DNA from: an uncultured Prevotella sp.
GTDB lineage: Bacteria > Bacteroidota > Bacteroidia > Bacteroidales > Bacteroidaceae
DNA length: 24,833 bases
Direction of reading: 5' to 3'
Assembly (NCBI GenBank): GCA_937889855.1
Contig: CALBYK010000279.1
Location: forward strand, 1-24,833
Part shown: one piece after another, positions 6,963 to 13,968 of the stretch
Position numbering within the stretch: position 1 is the first letter of the stretch
Layout of the letters: each line of letters begins with the position of its first letter
Position numbers and translations under genes: made by a program
The notes under the pieces: generated by a model
Database searches by the model: none
Told to the model about the DNA's origin: nothing
Seen by the model: only the letters and a program-made list of their open reading frames with translations

Positions 6963-9101
6963 TTATTTTTCCTTCATTCTCAATTTCCTCCTCAGCCACT
7001 TGCTCAGAGTCTCGTACGCGCTGAGTTCCTCTGTGTGCTGCGGCTGCGCAAACGTCATCTCCTCCATTGCGTCGCCATGCTGGTCGGGGAAGATTATCAT
7101 TATGTTCTTGCCCGAGAAGTTGTTCTGCATCTCGTCCGGCAAACGCTCAAGAGCCGTCTTGTACGACACCGTTCCCTTACGCGCCGTGACGATGATGAAC
7201 AGGTGGTCGTCGGAAATGGTGGAGGCAAGTTCCGGCATCTCCACCCAATGCTGCATCTGAGCGAACGACACACGCATGTCACCGTGACGACTGGACACAA
7301 ACTCCCTTATGTGCTGAAGCACATCGTCACGTCCAAAGAACTCGGTGTGGCACTCCATATTCACCGCCATGCGGCACACGCGCTCCAGCCACTTGTAGAA
7401 CCCCGGCTCAAACTGCGCCCTCGACGGGACAGCCACCTCAATGCGGCGTATCGTGGAAAGCGGCTGCTTGAGGCGCGCCATGACAATCTGCGAGTTGAGA
7501 CCGTTGAACAGACTCTGGTGGAACTCCCCCCAGAACTTCTGCGACACCTCCGGATGCATGTGCATGCCTATGAGCACGTCAGTGGCGCGAAACTCCTTGA
7601 AGGCATGTCTTATGCCGTTGGCTATGTTGGCAGCCACACGCACCTGCGTCTGCATCGTCATGTCAGCAGCCGCCGCATACCGCGCCATGTCGTCGAGCAG
7701 GTGCTGGCCCTGCTCCTGGTTGCGCCGCATGTCGGCGTCATCATACACAACATTCAGGCCAACAAGGGCTGTCGTGTTCTTGGGGTTGCGCATCATCATT
7801 GCCACATTGACAAGCCTCTGCGCATACTCGGGATACTTCATCGGAATGAGTATCTTCTCATCGCGGCTTATGCGCTCCTCGCTGTCATCTGGCATTTCAC
7901 TGTCACGCAGGGTTATCTGCTGCGCCGCGCGCTGCGTCATCATTGTGGAAATGACGCAGGTAAAGAGTATCATTATCACCACGCCGTTGAGCATGTCGTC
8001 CGTCACAAGCGGGCGCCCCGGCCCAATTTCAATCCTCATGCCTATCATCACCATAGCTATGGCTCCCGCTGCATGAGCCGACGTGAGCCCGAACATCATA
8101 TTGCCCGACGAGCGCGGCATGCGGAAGAAGAATGCAGCGAGATATGCTGCCAACGCCTTGCCTATCGTGCCGAACGCAACGATGAGCAGCACTACCATAA
8201 CTATTTCGCCTCCGGCAAAGAGCAGACGCACGTTGATGAGCATGCCCACGCCTATAAGGAAATATGGTATGAAGAGCGCGTTGCCGATAAACTCGATGCG
8301 GTTCATCAGTGGTGAGACATGAGGAATGAAACGGTTGAGGATGAGTCCGGAGAGGAAGGCGCCGAAGATGCCTTCAAGCCCCACAGCCTCACTGAGCGCC
8401 GCGCTCATGAAAAGCATTGACATGACGAAGATAAACTGCATCACCGCATCGCTATACCGGCGTAGGAACCAGCGTGCCATATGCGGTATGACAATGGCAA
8501 TGCCAACACAGTAGGCCACAAACTTGCCAACAAACCACAACCAGAACCACACTCCCGTTTCTCCGCCATACGACGCCACAGCCGCAGCGAGAGTGACGAG
8601 CGACATGAGCAGCGATATCATTGACGAGCCTACCGACAACGTGACGCTCGGCTTCTTCTGCAGTCCATACCGTCCCACTATAGGATAGGCGATGAGGGTG
8701 TTGGACGCCATGATGCACCCAAGCAGCAACGAGGCGAATGCCGAATAATGGAGCAGCGTGACACACGCCACATACGTGAGCAGGAACGGCACACCGAACG
8801 TCAGCACGCCAAAGACACCGAACCTCCCCTTGTTGCGCTTCACTCCTTCCATATCCATCTCAAGCGAGGCAAGGAACATTATATAATACAACCCCACCTT
8901 GCCGAAGAGCTCGAAGCTGTTATCACGCACCAGTATGTTGAAGCCGTATTTTCCTACCGCCACACCTGCAAGCACCATCCCGATGATGTGCGGAATGCGC
9001 AACTTGCCCATTATTATAGGCGCGAAGAGGATGATGAGAAGCACGACAAAAAATATCAGTGTCGGATCGGTTATAGGGAAATAGCTGGCTATATCTGTCA
9101 T
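6963..9101 (-). CDS. Cation:proton antiporter, CPA2 family, with C-terminal cytosolic domain
   Basis: Inner-membrane exchanger expected to swap Na+ or K+ for H+. The N-terminal ~400 residues are a Na_H_Exchanger domain with about 12 hydrophobic helices, starting PTLIFFVVLLIILFAPIIMG and including LRIPHIIGMVLAGVAVGKYG, SNTLIAYPIVGRYGL and GLEGIFGAFLSGLILNRFIP, all typical of CPA2/KefB-type proteins. Residues about 410-712 are soluble and resemble two universal-stress-like modules (AQRLVNVAMMMRNPKNTTAL; HLFIIVTARKGTVSYKTALE), probably a regulatory tail. Start ATG 9101 lies 73 nt after a -7 box. lolD follows after 7 bp, so they are likely co-transcribed. The transported ion cannot be read from the sequence. 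Confidence 0.9.
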   Translation of the reverse strand: MTDIASYFPITDPTLIFFVVLLIILFAPIIMGKLRIPHIIGMVLAGVAVGKYGFNILVRDNSFELFGKVGLYYIMFLASLEMDMEGVKRNKGRFGVFGVLTFGVPFLLTYVACVTLLHYSAFASLLLGCIMASNTLIAYPIVGRYGLQKKPSVTLSVGSSMISLLMSLVTLAAAVASYGGETGVWFWLWFVGKFVAYCVGIAIVIPHMARWFLRRYSDAVMQFIFVMSMLFMSAALSEAVGLEGIFGAFLSGLILNRFIPHVSPLMNRIEFIGNALFIPYFLIGVGMLINVRLLFAGGEIVMVVLLIVAFGTIGKALAAYLAAFFFRMPRSSGNMMFGLTSAHAAGAIAMVMIGMRIEIGPGRPLVTDDMLNGVVIMILFTCVISTMMTQRAAQQITLRDSEMPDDSEERISRDEKILIPMKYPEYAQRLVNVAMMMRNPKNTTALVGLNVVYDDADMRRNQEQGQHLLDDMARYAAAADMTMQTQVRVAANIANGIRHAFKEFRATDVLIGMHMHPEVSQKFWGEFHQSLFNGLNSQIVMARLKQPLSTIRRIEVAVPSRAQFEPGFYKWLERVCRMAVNMECHTEFFGRDDVLQHIREFVSSRHGDMRVSFAQMQHWVEMPELASTISDDHLFIIVTARKGTVSYKTALERLPDEMQNNFSGKNIMIIFPDQHGDAMEEMTFAQPQHTEELSAYETLSKWLRRKLRMKEK

Positions 9102-9173
9102 AAGGACATTGGTTTGGTTTTCTTTAATGATGCATGGAGTGTCGTATTATTGGAGTAAAGGGGTTTATGGATG

Positions 9174-9181
9174 CAAAGTTA
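9174..9181 (-). promoter_or_regulatory. Bacteroidetes -7 box for the antiporter operon
   Basis: CAAAGTTA on the plus strand reads TAACTTTG on the minus strand, the same word found before hpt, metF, pssA and the kinase. It lies 73 nt before the antiporter ATG. No well-placed -33 TTTG is visible. Confidence 0.55.
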
Positions 9182-9224
9182 CTGAAATTCGCAAAGATAA
9201 GGCACGCGTCTCCCATTTATTTTG

Positions 9225-9232
9225 TATTTTTG
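9225..9232 (+). promoter_or_regulatory. Bacteroidetes -7 box for nnr
   Basis: TATTTTTG matches TAnnTTTG and ends 43 nt before the nnr ATG at 9275. It is divergent from the antiporter box about 45 bp away, so the two operons have back-to-back promoters. No -33 element is clear. Confidence 0.5.
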
Positions 9233-9274
9233 CAACGGCAATAACCATTTATACAGACAAAACAACTATAAACG

Positions 9275-10783
9275 ATGAAGATATTAACAGGAGCCCAGAT
9301 ACACGAGCTCGACCAGTACACTATCGACCACGAGCCAGTGGCGTCCATCGACCTCATGGAACGCGCGGCACGCGCCATCACATCAGCCATCGCGGCACGC
9401 TTTGAGCCAGCTACGCCCGTTGTGGTATTTGCAGGTCCCGGCAACAACGGCGGCGACGCGCTCGCCGTGTCACGCATGCTGTCTGAAAAAGGCTACACGG
9501 TAGACACCTATCTGTTCAACATACACAACGCGCTCTCCGACAACTGCGAGAAGAACCGCGACCGGCTCAAGAGCGAGGGGCTCGTCCACAGCTTCACAGA
9601 GGTGACAACCAATTTCGACCCGCCCAAGCTCACGGCACAGACACTTGTAGTGGACGGACTCTTCGGCTCAGGACTGAACAAGCCACTGACGGGCGGATTC
9701 GCCTCGCTCGTGAAGTACATCAACCAGTCGCCCGCACGGGTGGTGAGCATTGACATGCCGTCAGGACTGATGTCGGAAGACAACTCAAGCAACACGCCAA
9801 CAGCCATCATACAGGCCGACCTCACGCTGACACTGCAGATGAAGAAACTCGCCATGTTCTTTGCCGACTGCCAGCCTTATCTCGGCAAGGTGCAGGTGCT
9901 CGACATACGCCTCTCCAAGGAATATATCAAGAGCATACCTTCACGCTACACAACGGTTGACGCTGAATACATACACAAGCAGGTGATCCGCCGCAACGAC
10001 TTCGCCCACAAGGGCAACATGGGCCATGCCCTGCTCATAGCGGGAAGCGAGGGAATGGGAGGCGCCGCCGTGCTTGCCACACGCGCATGCCTGCGAAGCG
10101 GCGTCGGCAAAGTGACGGCGCTCACGCCCCACTGCAACACCACCATAATGCAGATTGCCGTGCCTGAGGCCGTGCTGTCCATCGACCAGGAGAACTACTA
10201 CTCCGAGGCTGTCGCCACAGAAGAGTTTGACGCCGTTGGCATAGGACCCGGGCTGGGACGCCAGGAAGGCTCCGCACTCGCGCTGATGTCGCAGCTGCAG
10301 CAGACACAGTGTCCTGTGGTGCTCGACGCCGACGCGCTCAACATGCTCGGCTCGCACGGCACATGGATAAACCAGCTGCCAGACAACATGATTATGACGC
10401 CACACCCACGCGAGCTCGACCGGCTCGCCTCAACCACATGCCACAACGACAGCGAACGGCTTGCCGTGGCACGCGACATGGCAGAGAGCCTGCGTGCCTA
10501 CATCATCCTTAAAGGACACTACACAGCCATTTGCCTGCCCGAAGGCGACGTGGTGTTCAACACGACAGGCAACTCGGGCATGGCGACAGCCGGCTCCGGC
10601 GACGTGCTAACGGGCATCATCACAGCCTTGCTCGCACGCGGCTACTCACGCAAGAACGCATGTCTCGTGGGAGTGTACCTGCACGGACTTGCCGGCGACA
10701 TCGCCGCTTCACGCATCGGCAAAGAGAGCATGGTGGCAAGCGACATAATTGCAGCCCTTCCCGAGGCTTTCAAGGCTTTGTAA
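9275..10783 (+). CDS. nnr: Bifunctional NAD(P)H-hydrate epimerase / ADP-dependent NAD(P)H-hydrate dehydratase
   Basis: Repairs hydrated NAD(P)H: the epimerase interconverts R- and S-NAD(P)HX, and the dehydratase converts S-NAD(P)HX back to NAD(P)H using ADP. The 502 residues hold both halves. The NnrE/YjeF_N domain occupies about 1-215, with the FAGPGNNGGDALAVSRML motif (GPGNNGGD at 54-61) and VDGLFGSGLNKPL. The NnrD/carbohydrate-kinase-like domain occupies about 225-500, with GHALLIAGSEGMGGAAVLA, DADALNML, and the nucleotide motif GMATAGSGDVLTG, Asp443 being the expected catalytic residue. The full-length fusion is intact. A DUF4831 gene follows 27 bp downstream on the same strand and may share the transcript. 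Confidence 0.96.
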   Translation: MKILTGAQIHELDQYTIDHEPVASIDLMERAARAITSAIAARFEPATPVVVFAGPGNNGGDALAVSRMLSEKGYTVDTYLFNIHNALSDNCEKNRDRLKSEGLVHSFTEVTTNFDPPKLTAQTLVVDGLFGSGLNKPLTGGFASLVKYINQSPARVVSIDMPSGLMSEDNSSNTPTAIIQADLTLTLQMKKLAMFFADCQPYLGKVQVLDIRLSKEYIKSIPSRYTTVDAEYIHKQVIRRNDFAHKGNMGHALLIAGSEGMGGAAVLATRACLRSGVGKVTALTPHCNTTIMQIAVPEAVLSIDQENYYSEAVATEEFDAVGIGPGLGRQEGSALALMSQLQQTQCPVVLDADALNMLGSHGTWINQLPDNMIMTPHPRELDRLASTTCHNDSERLAVARDMAESLRAYIILKGHYTAICLPEGDVVFNTTGNSGMATAGSGDVLTGIITALLARGYSRKNACLVGVYLHGLAGDIAASRIGKESMVASDIIAALPEAFKAL

Positions 10784-10810
10784 AAAAAACAGCTCTAACA
10801 AAACACTATT

Positions 10811-11863
10811 ATGAAAAAGTTTCTTTCAGCATTATTACTGTCCGTCCTCACATCAATGCCGGTTTCTGCCGGCAACGACACTACTGAGGGACTTAGCTAC
10901 TATCTTCCGAAGACTGCCGTGCGCATGCAGCTTCTCATAGAAAAGACCACGACGCAACCGGGACAACTTGCCGACTACTCCGAGCTGTTCTTCAAGAAGC
11001 CGGCTCCAACGTCCATGCAGACTTCATACCGCATAGTGGGCATCAACTTCACGGCCGTAGGCCAGCCCGACACAGACAAGCAGTTCACCGTAGCCGTTGA
11101 CAAGAAGCACAGCATCCTGTCTATCGACTGCGACCCCAACGGCACCCTGCGCGCCATCAACACCAAGGCTCCGGTATGTGCAAAGCCAAGGCAGTTCCGC
11201 CAGGCTCCAAAGCCAGCGCCACTGAACCCGCGCGACTATATGAGCCAGGACATTCTCGCTGCAGCCAACCTACCCAAGATGGCGCAACTCGCCGCACAGG
11301 AGATATACGACATACGCGACTCGCGAAACCAACTGTCACGCGGAGAGGCCGACAACATGCCTAAAGACGGTGAGCAACTGCGTCTAATGTACCGCCAGCT
11401 TGACACCCAAGAGCGTGCGTTGATGCAGCTGTTCACCGGCACCGTTGACGTGGACACAACAGAAACCGTGCTCACCTTCGTGCCACAACAGGCAGAAAAG
11501 CGCCACGTCCTGTTCCGCTTCTCCAAAGCTTTCGGGCTTACCTCAGTCGACGACTACTCCGGAGAGCCCTACTATGTTGACATAGAGGACGAGGGCATAT
11601 ACGCCAAGTTGCCAGAAGACGCGTCTATGGCCGACAAGGAGAAAGACAACTTCAAGCTCGGTGTCGGCATGCCGGGCAAGATAAGAGTGCAGGTGAACAA
11701 GGCAGACGGCACGCCTGTGGCGTCATTCGAGACCAACGCCGCGCAGTTTGGCAGGGTCGAGCTGCTCAATGGCGCACTCTTCGGCAAGAAGTTCACGTCA
11801 CACATCATTGTTGACCCGGCTACGGGTGCTGTTGTGGAACTTAAGACTGAACCGCTTGAATAA
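10811..11863 (+). CDS. Exported DUF4831 family protein
   Basis: A Bacteroidetes protein of unknown function. The first ~20 residues are a clear signal peptide (MKKFLSALLLSVLTSMPVSA), with cleavage after A20 or near it, so the protein is periplasmic or outer-membrane associated; there is no lipobox Cys. The mature part (about 330 residues) is hydrophilic and shows the family's pattern: YYLPKTAVRMQLLIEKTTTQPG near the start, DIRDSRNQLSRGEADNMPKDGEQL in the middle, and PVASFETNAAQFG near the end. I recognise this as DUF4831 from memory of the family. No catalytic motif is seen. It lies 27 bp after nnr and is followed by a hairpin at 11886-11921. Function and partners are unknown. Confidence 0.82.
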   Translation: MKKFLSALLLSVLTSMPVSAGNDTTEGLSYYLPKTAVRMQLLIEKTTTQPGQLADYSELFFKKPAPTSMQTSYRIVGINFTAVGQPDTDKQFTVAVDKKHSILSIDCDPNGTLRAINTKAPVCAKPRQFRQAPKPAPLNPRDYMSQDILAAANLPKMAQLAAQEIYDIRDSRNQLSRGEADNMPKDGEQLRLMYRQLDTQERALMQLFTGTVDVDTTETVLTFVPQQAEKRHVLFRFSKAFGLTSVDDYSGEPYYVDIEDEGIYAKLPEDASMADKEKDNFKLGVGMPGKIRVQVNKADGTPVASFETNAAQFGRVELLNGALFGKKFTSHIIVDPATGAVVELKTEPLE

Positions 11864-11885
11864 AAGAAATTAGTTCTACACGTCC

Positions 11886-11921
11886 GTAGGAGGGTATGCC
11901 AGCCTTGCCATACCCTCCTAC
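11886..11921 (+). terminator. Hairpin after the DUF4831 gene
   Basis: Arms 11886-11898 (GTAGGAGGGTATG) and 11909-11921 form a perfect 13-bp stem with a 10-nt loop, starting 22 bp after the stop. There is no T-run after it, so it may be a weak or factor-assisted terminator, or a transcript-protecting hairpin. Confidence 0.6.
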
Positions 11922-12005
11922 ATAAAGAATATTTGGCACAAAAACTCGCCACTACTTGCTACATTCGGATTACTTATCAGACGGAAACAAGTATTTTTAT
12001 TGATA

Positions 12006-12021
12006 GCTGACAATTGTCAGC
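12006..12021. repeat. Perfect 16-bp palindrome (operator-like)
   Basis: GCTGACAATTGTCAGC is a perfect palindrome with no spacer, the shape expected for a homodimeric regulator's site or a restriction/modification-type target. It lies 51 bp upstream of the candidate small ORF. No regulator is assigned. Confidence 0.5.
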
Positions 12022-12071
12022 AGACAGTAAAAGTTTTTTCCACCCCTCCATATAGAAAAAAGGAGGAAACC

Positions 12072-12206
12072 ATGCAACAGATTCTTATATATAAAAAAGA
12101 AACTCGCTGTACGCCAACACTGGGCCATACAACGAGTTTTATCCCTTTCTATCAGGTATCCTTACACCCTCAAGGCGTTGTTTCTTTTGCTTGTGTGGAA
12201 AATTAG
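12072..12206 (+). CDS. Candidate small ORF (44 aa) with strong Shine-Dalgarno
   Basis: ATG 12072 is preceded by AGGAGG at 12061-12066 with 5-nt spacing, an unusually good ribosome site for this phylum, where most genes here have none. The peptide begins MQQILIYKKETRCTPTLGHT and ends FACVEN; I recognise no family, signal peptide or membrane helix. Its stop (12204-12206) overlaps the convergent adk stop by 2 bases. Against it being real: the reading frame overlaps the likely adk terminator, so part of the peptide may be dictated by that hairpin. A CCTCC at 12045-12049 could pair with the GGAGG and mask it. The frame is open upstream to about 12000, but that part has no support. Confidence 0.25.
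   Translation: MQQILIYKKETRCTPTLGHTTSFIPFYQVSLHPQGVVSFACVEN
12093..12139 (-). terminator. Intrinsic terminator for adk
   Basis: On the minus strand, arms 12139-12128 and 12111-12100 form a 12-bp stem (AAACTCGTTGTA pairing with TACAGCGAGTTT, one U-G), with a 16-nt loop. It is followed directly by CTTTTTTATA (plus-strand A run 12093-12098). It lies about 64 bp beyond the adk stop. The flanking T-run on the plus strand makes weak bidirectional action possible. Confidence 0.8.
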
Positions 12207-12775
12207 AGAGCGTCAATCACGGTGCAGATGTCGCCGAAGATGCGGTTGAGCTCGCCAAGACCGTTGATGTGGTGATGAATGCCCTCAGCCTTATACCACT
12301 CTATGAGCGGTGCAGTCTGGTTGTGGTAAACATCAAGACGCTTCTTGATAGTCTCTGCGTTGTCATCAGAGCGTCCGCTCTCCTGACCGCGCTTGATGAG
12401 ACGCTTCATCAGCTCGTCCTCAGGAACGTCAAGTTCAATCATGGCAGCTACCTTATGTCCGCGCTCAGCAAGCATCTTCTTGAGAGCCTCAGCCTGTGGG
12501 ATTGTGCGGGGGAATCCGTCGAAGATTACACCCTTGTGCTCCTTGCCGAAGCTGTCATAAACGCTGGCGAGGATGTTCACCATGAGGTCATCGGGAATGA
12601 GCTGTCCGTTGTCAATAAAGCCTTTGGCAGTCTTGCCAAGCTCGGTGCCGTTCTTAATCTCGTTGCGGAGAACGTCACCAGTAGAGATATGGTTGAAGCC
12701 ATACTTCTCAATCATAAGATCGCTCTGGGTGCCCTTGCCTGAACCAGGGGCACCGAAAATTACGATGTTTTTCAT
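12203..12775 (-). CDS. adk: Adenylate kinase
   Basis: Catalyses reversible phosphoryl transfer between ATP and AMP to give two ADP, keeping adenylate pools balanced in the cytosol. The 190 residues show the P-loop GAPGSGKGT (8-16), the AMP-binding segment HISTGDVLRNEI, the IFDGFPRTIPQAEAL motif, and a short LID region (RGQESGRSDDNAETIKKRL) without zinc-binding cysteines. The short form fits Bacteroidetes adk, which lacks the long LID insertion of E. coli. It follows hpt by 66 bp with no terminator between, so both may be one transcript. A clear intrinsic terminator lies about 64 bp after the stop. Confidence 0.97.
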   Translation of the reverse strand: MKNIVIFGAPGSGKGTQSDLMIEKYGFNHISTGDVLRNEIKNGTELGKTAKGFIDNGQLIPDDLMVNILASVYDSFGKEHKGVIFDGFPRTIPQAEALKKMLAERGHKVAAMIELDVPEDELMKRLIKRGQESGRSDDNAETIKKRLDVYHNQTAPLIEWYKAEGIHHHINGLGELNRIFGDICTVIDAL

Positions 12776-12841
12776 CTTTTTACTTTAAGAAATTATTGTT
12801 TTATTATATTCAATTGTTTATTTAAAGCAACGTCAACTTGT

Positions 12842-13381
12842 CTACTCGTCAACTACAGTATATATATCACGGAGGTTGCGTCCCTGCTGGTCGTAGTCGA
12901 GTCCGTAGCCAAGAATGAAGTCGTTTGGTATCTCAATGGCCACATACTTAATGTCAAGCGGCACCTCCAGACACTCCGGCTTGAGCAGAAGCGTGCAAAT
13001 CTGTATATCAGCAGGTTCCTTCTCGCGCAGTGTGGCAAGCAGAGTCTGCATGGTAAGTCCCGACTCTATGATATCCTCGACAATGACCACCGTGCGTCCC
13101 TTGATGTCCTGGTTGAGTCCAAGGAGCTGCTTCACCTTGCCCGTAGACGATGTGCCTTCATAAGACGCCATCTTGACAAACGATATCTCACATGGCACGG
13201 TTATCTCGCGCATAAGGTCGGCGGCAAACACAAACGAGCCGTTGAGCATGGCGAGCAACAGCGGGTTCTTGTCTGCCATGTCGGTGTTGATACGCTCGGC
13301 CACGGCCTTCACGCGTTTCAAAATCTCAGCCTCTGGGATGGAGGTCTTAAATGTCTTGTCCTTTATCTTTACAATACTCAT
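12842..13381 (-). CDS. hpt: Hypoxanthine phosphoribosyltransferase
   Basis: Salvages hypoxanthine (and often guanine) to IMP/GMP using PRPP. The 179 residues contain the PRPP-binding motif VVIVEDIIESGLT (98-110, acidic pair Glu102-Asp103), the early LLAMLNGSFVFAADL segment, the flexible-loop region SFVKMASYEGTSSTGKV, and the purine-contacting end DFILGYGLDYDQQGRNLRDI. Length and all motifs match bacterial HPRT of the Hpt/HprT type. ATG 13381 lies 27 nt after a -7 box with a good -33 element, the best promoter in the window. adk follows 66 bp downstream on the same strand, a sensible purine-nucleotide pairing. Confidence 0.96.
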   Translation of the reverse strand: MSIVKIKDKTFKTSIPEAEILKRVKAVAERINTDMADKNPLLLAMLNGSFVFAADLMREITVPCEISFVKMASYEGTSSTGKVKQLLGLNQDIKGRTVVIVEDIIESGLTMQTLLATLREKEPADIQICTLLLKPECLEVPLDIKYVAIEIPNDFILGYGLDYDQQGRNLRDIYTVVDE

Positions 13382-13407
13382 AGGTGACTGTATTTATAAT
13401 TAAATTG

Positions 13408-13439
13408 CAAAGTTACTCAATCTTGCAAAATATCGCAAA
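13408..13439 (-). promoter_or_regulatory. Bacteroidetes promoter (-33/-7) of hpt
   Basis: On the minus strand TTTG (13439-13436) is followed after 20 nt by TAACTTTG (13415-13408), close to the consensus TTTG-N19/20-TAnnTTTG. The -7 box ends 27 nt before the hpt ATG. Confidence 0.78.
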
Positions 13440-13503
13440 AAATACAGGTATTTATTTATCCTTAAACGACACATTTTCAGTTCTTTGGTTATCTTTCAAA
13501 CAA

Positions 13504-13968
13504 TCATTCTCTTCTTAGCGATATTCCCACGTCGCTCACACCCGGCAGAATCTCGCGTTTCATGTCGTGTCTCACATTTATGCGTATGGAATCGCCATGC
13601 TGCAGATGAAGAGTCGTGACGGGAAACTTGTACTGATGATAGCTGATACCCTTGCCGGCGGCATTGCCGCGGCTGTCGGTGAGCTTGCAGTGAAGCGTGT
13701 CCACGAACACCTCGGCACGCGGATACACATGCTGCTCCACGATGAGCGTCAAGGCGGTAAAGGGGTATGAGTCGGTTATGCGCAGCCCGAGGCACGCCTC
13801 GTATGCAGCCGCGCTGTCAACTGGCGATATCTCAAACGACAGAGTGTCGTTCTTTTCCCACCCGGCAATAGGTGTGCCAACATACTTGTCGTAGACCAAC
13901 CGCCGGTTACAGGCAGCGAGCACAAAAAGTGTCGCTGCCATGAAAACGAATAAAAGAGATTTTCTCAT
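13504..13968 (-). CDS. gldH: GldH-type gliding motility lipoprotein
   Basis: GldH is a lipoprotein first found as needed for gliding of Flavobacterium; homologues are kept in many non-gliding Bacteroidetes. The 154 residues start with a type II signal peptide whose lipobox LAAC puts the lipidated residue at Cys20. The mature part includes YVGTPIAGWEKNDTLSFEISP and a beta-rich remainder (LTLIVEQHVYP; DTLHCKLTDSRGNAAGKG), the family pattern. The ATG overlaps the ricT stop by 4 bp (13965-13968, ATGA), so translation is probably coupled. It ends the metF/holB/ricT run; no strong terminator follows. Whether it contributes to type IX secretion or only to envelope upkeep here is unknown. Confidence 0.85.
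   Translation of the reverse strand: MRKSLLFVFMAATLFVLAACNRRLVYDKYVGTPIAGWEKNDTLSFEISPVDSAAAYEACLGLRITDSYPFTALTLIVEQHVYPRAEVFVDTLHCKLTDSRGNAAGKGISYHQYKFPVTTLHLQHGDSIRINVRHDMKREILPGVSDVGISLRRE

Larger units (their letters stand above)
11864..12202. other. Gene-poor gap between convergent DUF4831 and adk genes
   Basis: This 339-bp stretch has no established gene. It holds a hairpin just after the DUF4831 gene (11886-11921), a perfect 16-bp palindrome (12006-12021), a Shine-Dalgarno-like AGGAGG at 12061-12066 before a 44-codon ORF, and a minus-strand terminator for adk (12093-12139). Bases 11930-12000 show nothing I recognise. Confidence 0.7.

Noticed and set aside
6930..8315. 461-codon plus-strand frame opposite the antiporter
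   Set aside because: It lies fully antisense to a clear membrane transporter, its product is His/Arg-rich with no recognisable domain, and such long shadows are expected from codon bias in genes of this GC content.
12000..12071. Upstream part of the 68-codon frame in the gap
   Set aside because: Only the ATG at 12072 has a ribosome site; the earlier start lies next to the palindrome and has no support.
12191..12742. 183-codon plus-strand frame opposite adk
   Set aside because: It mirrors adk almost end to end; adk has all catalytic motifs and the frame has no promoter or ribosome site of its own.
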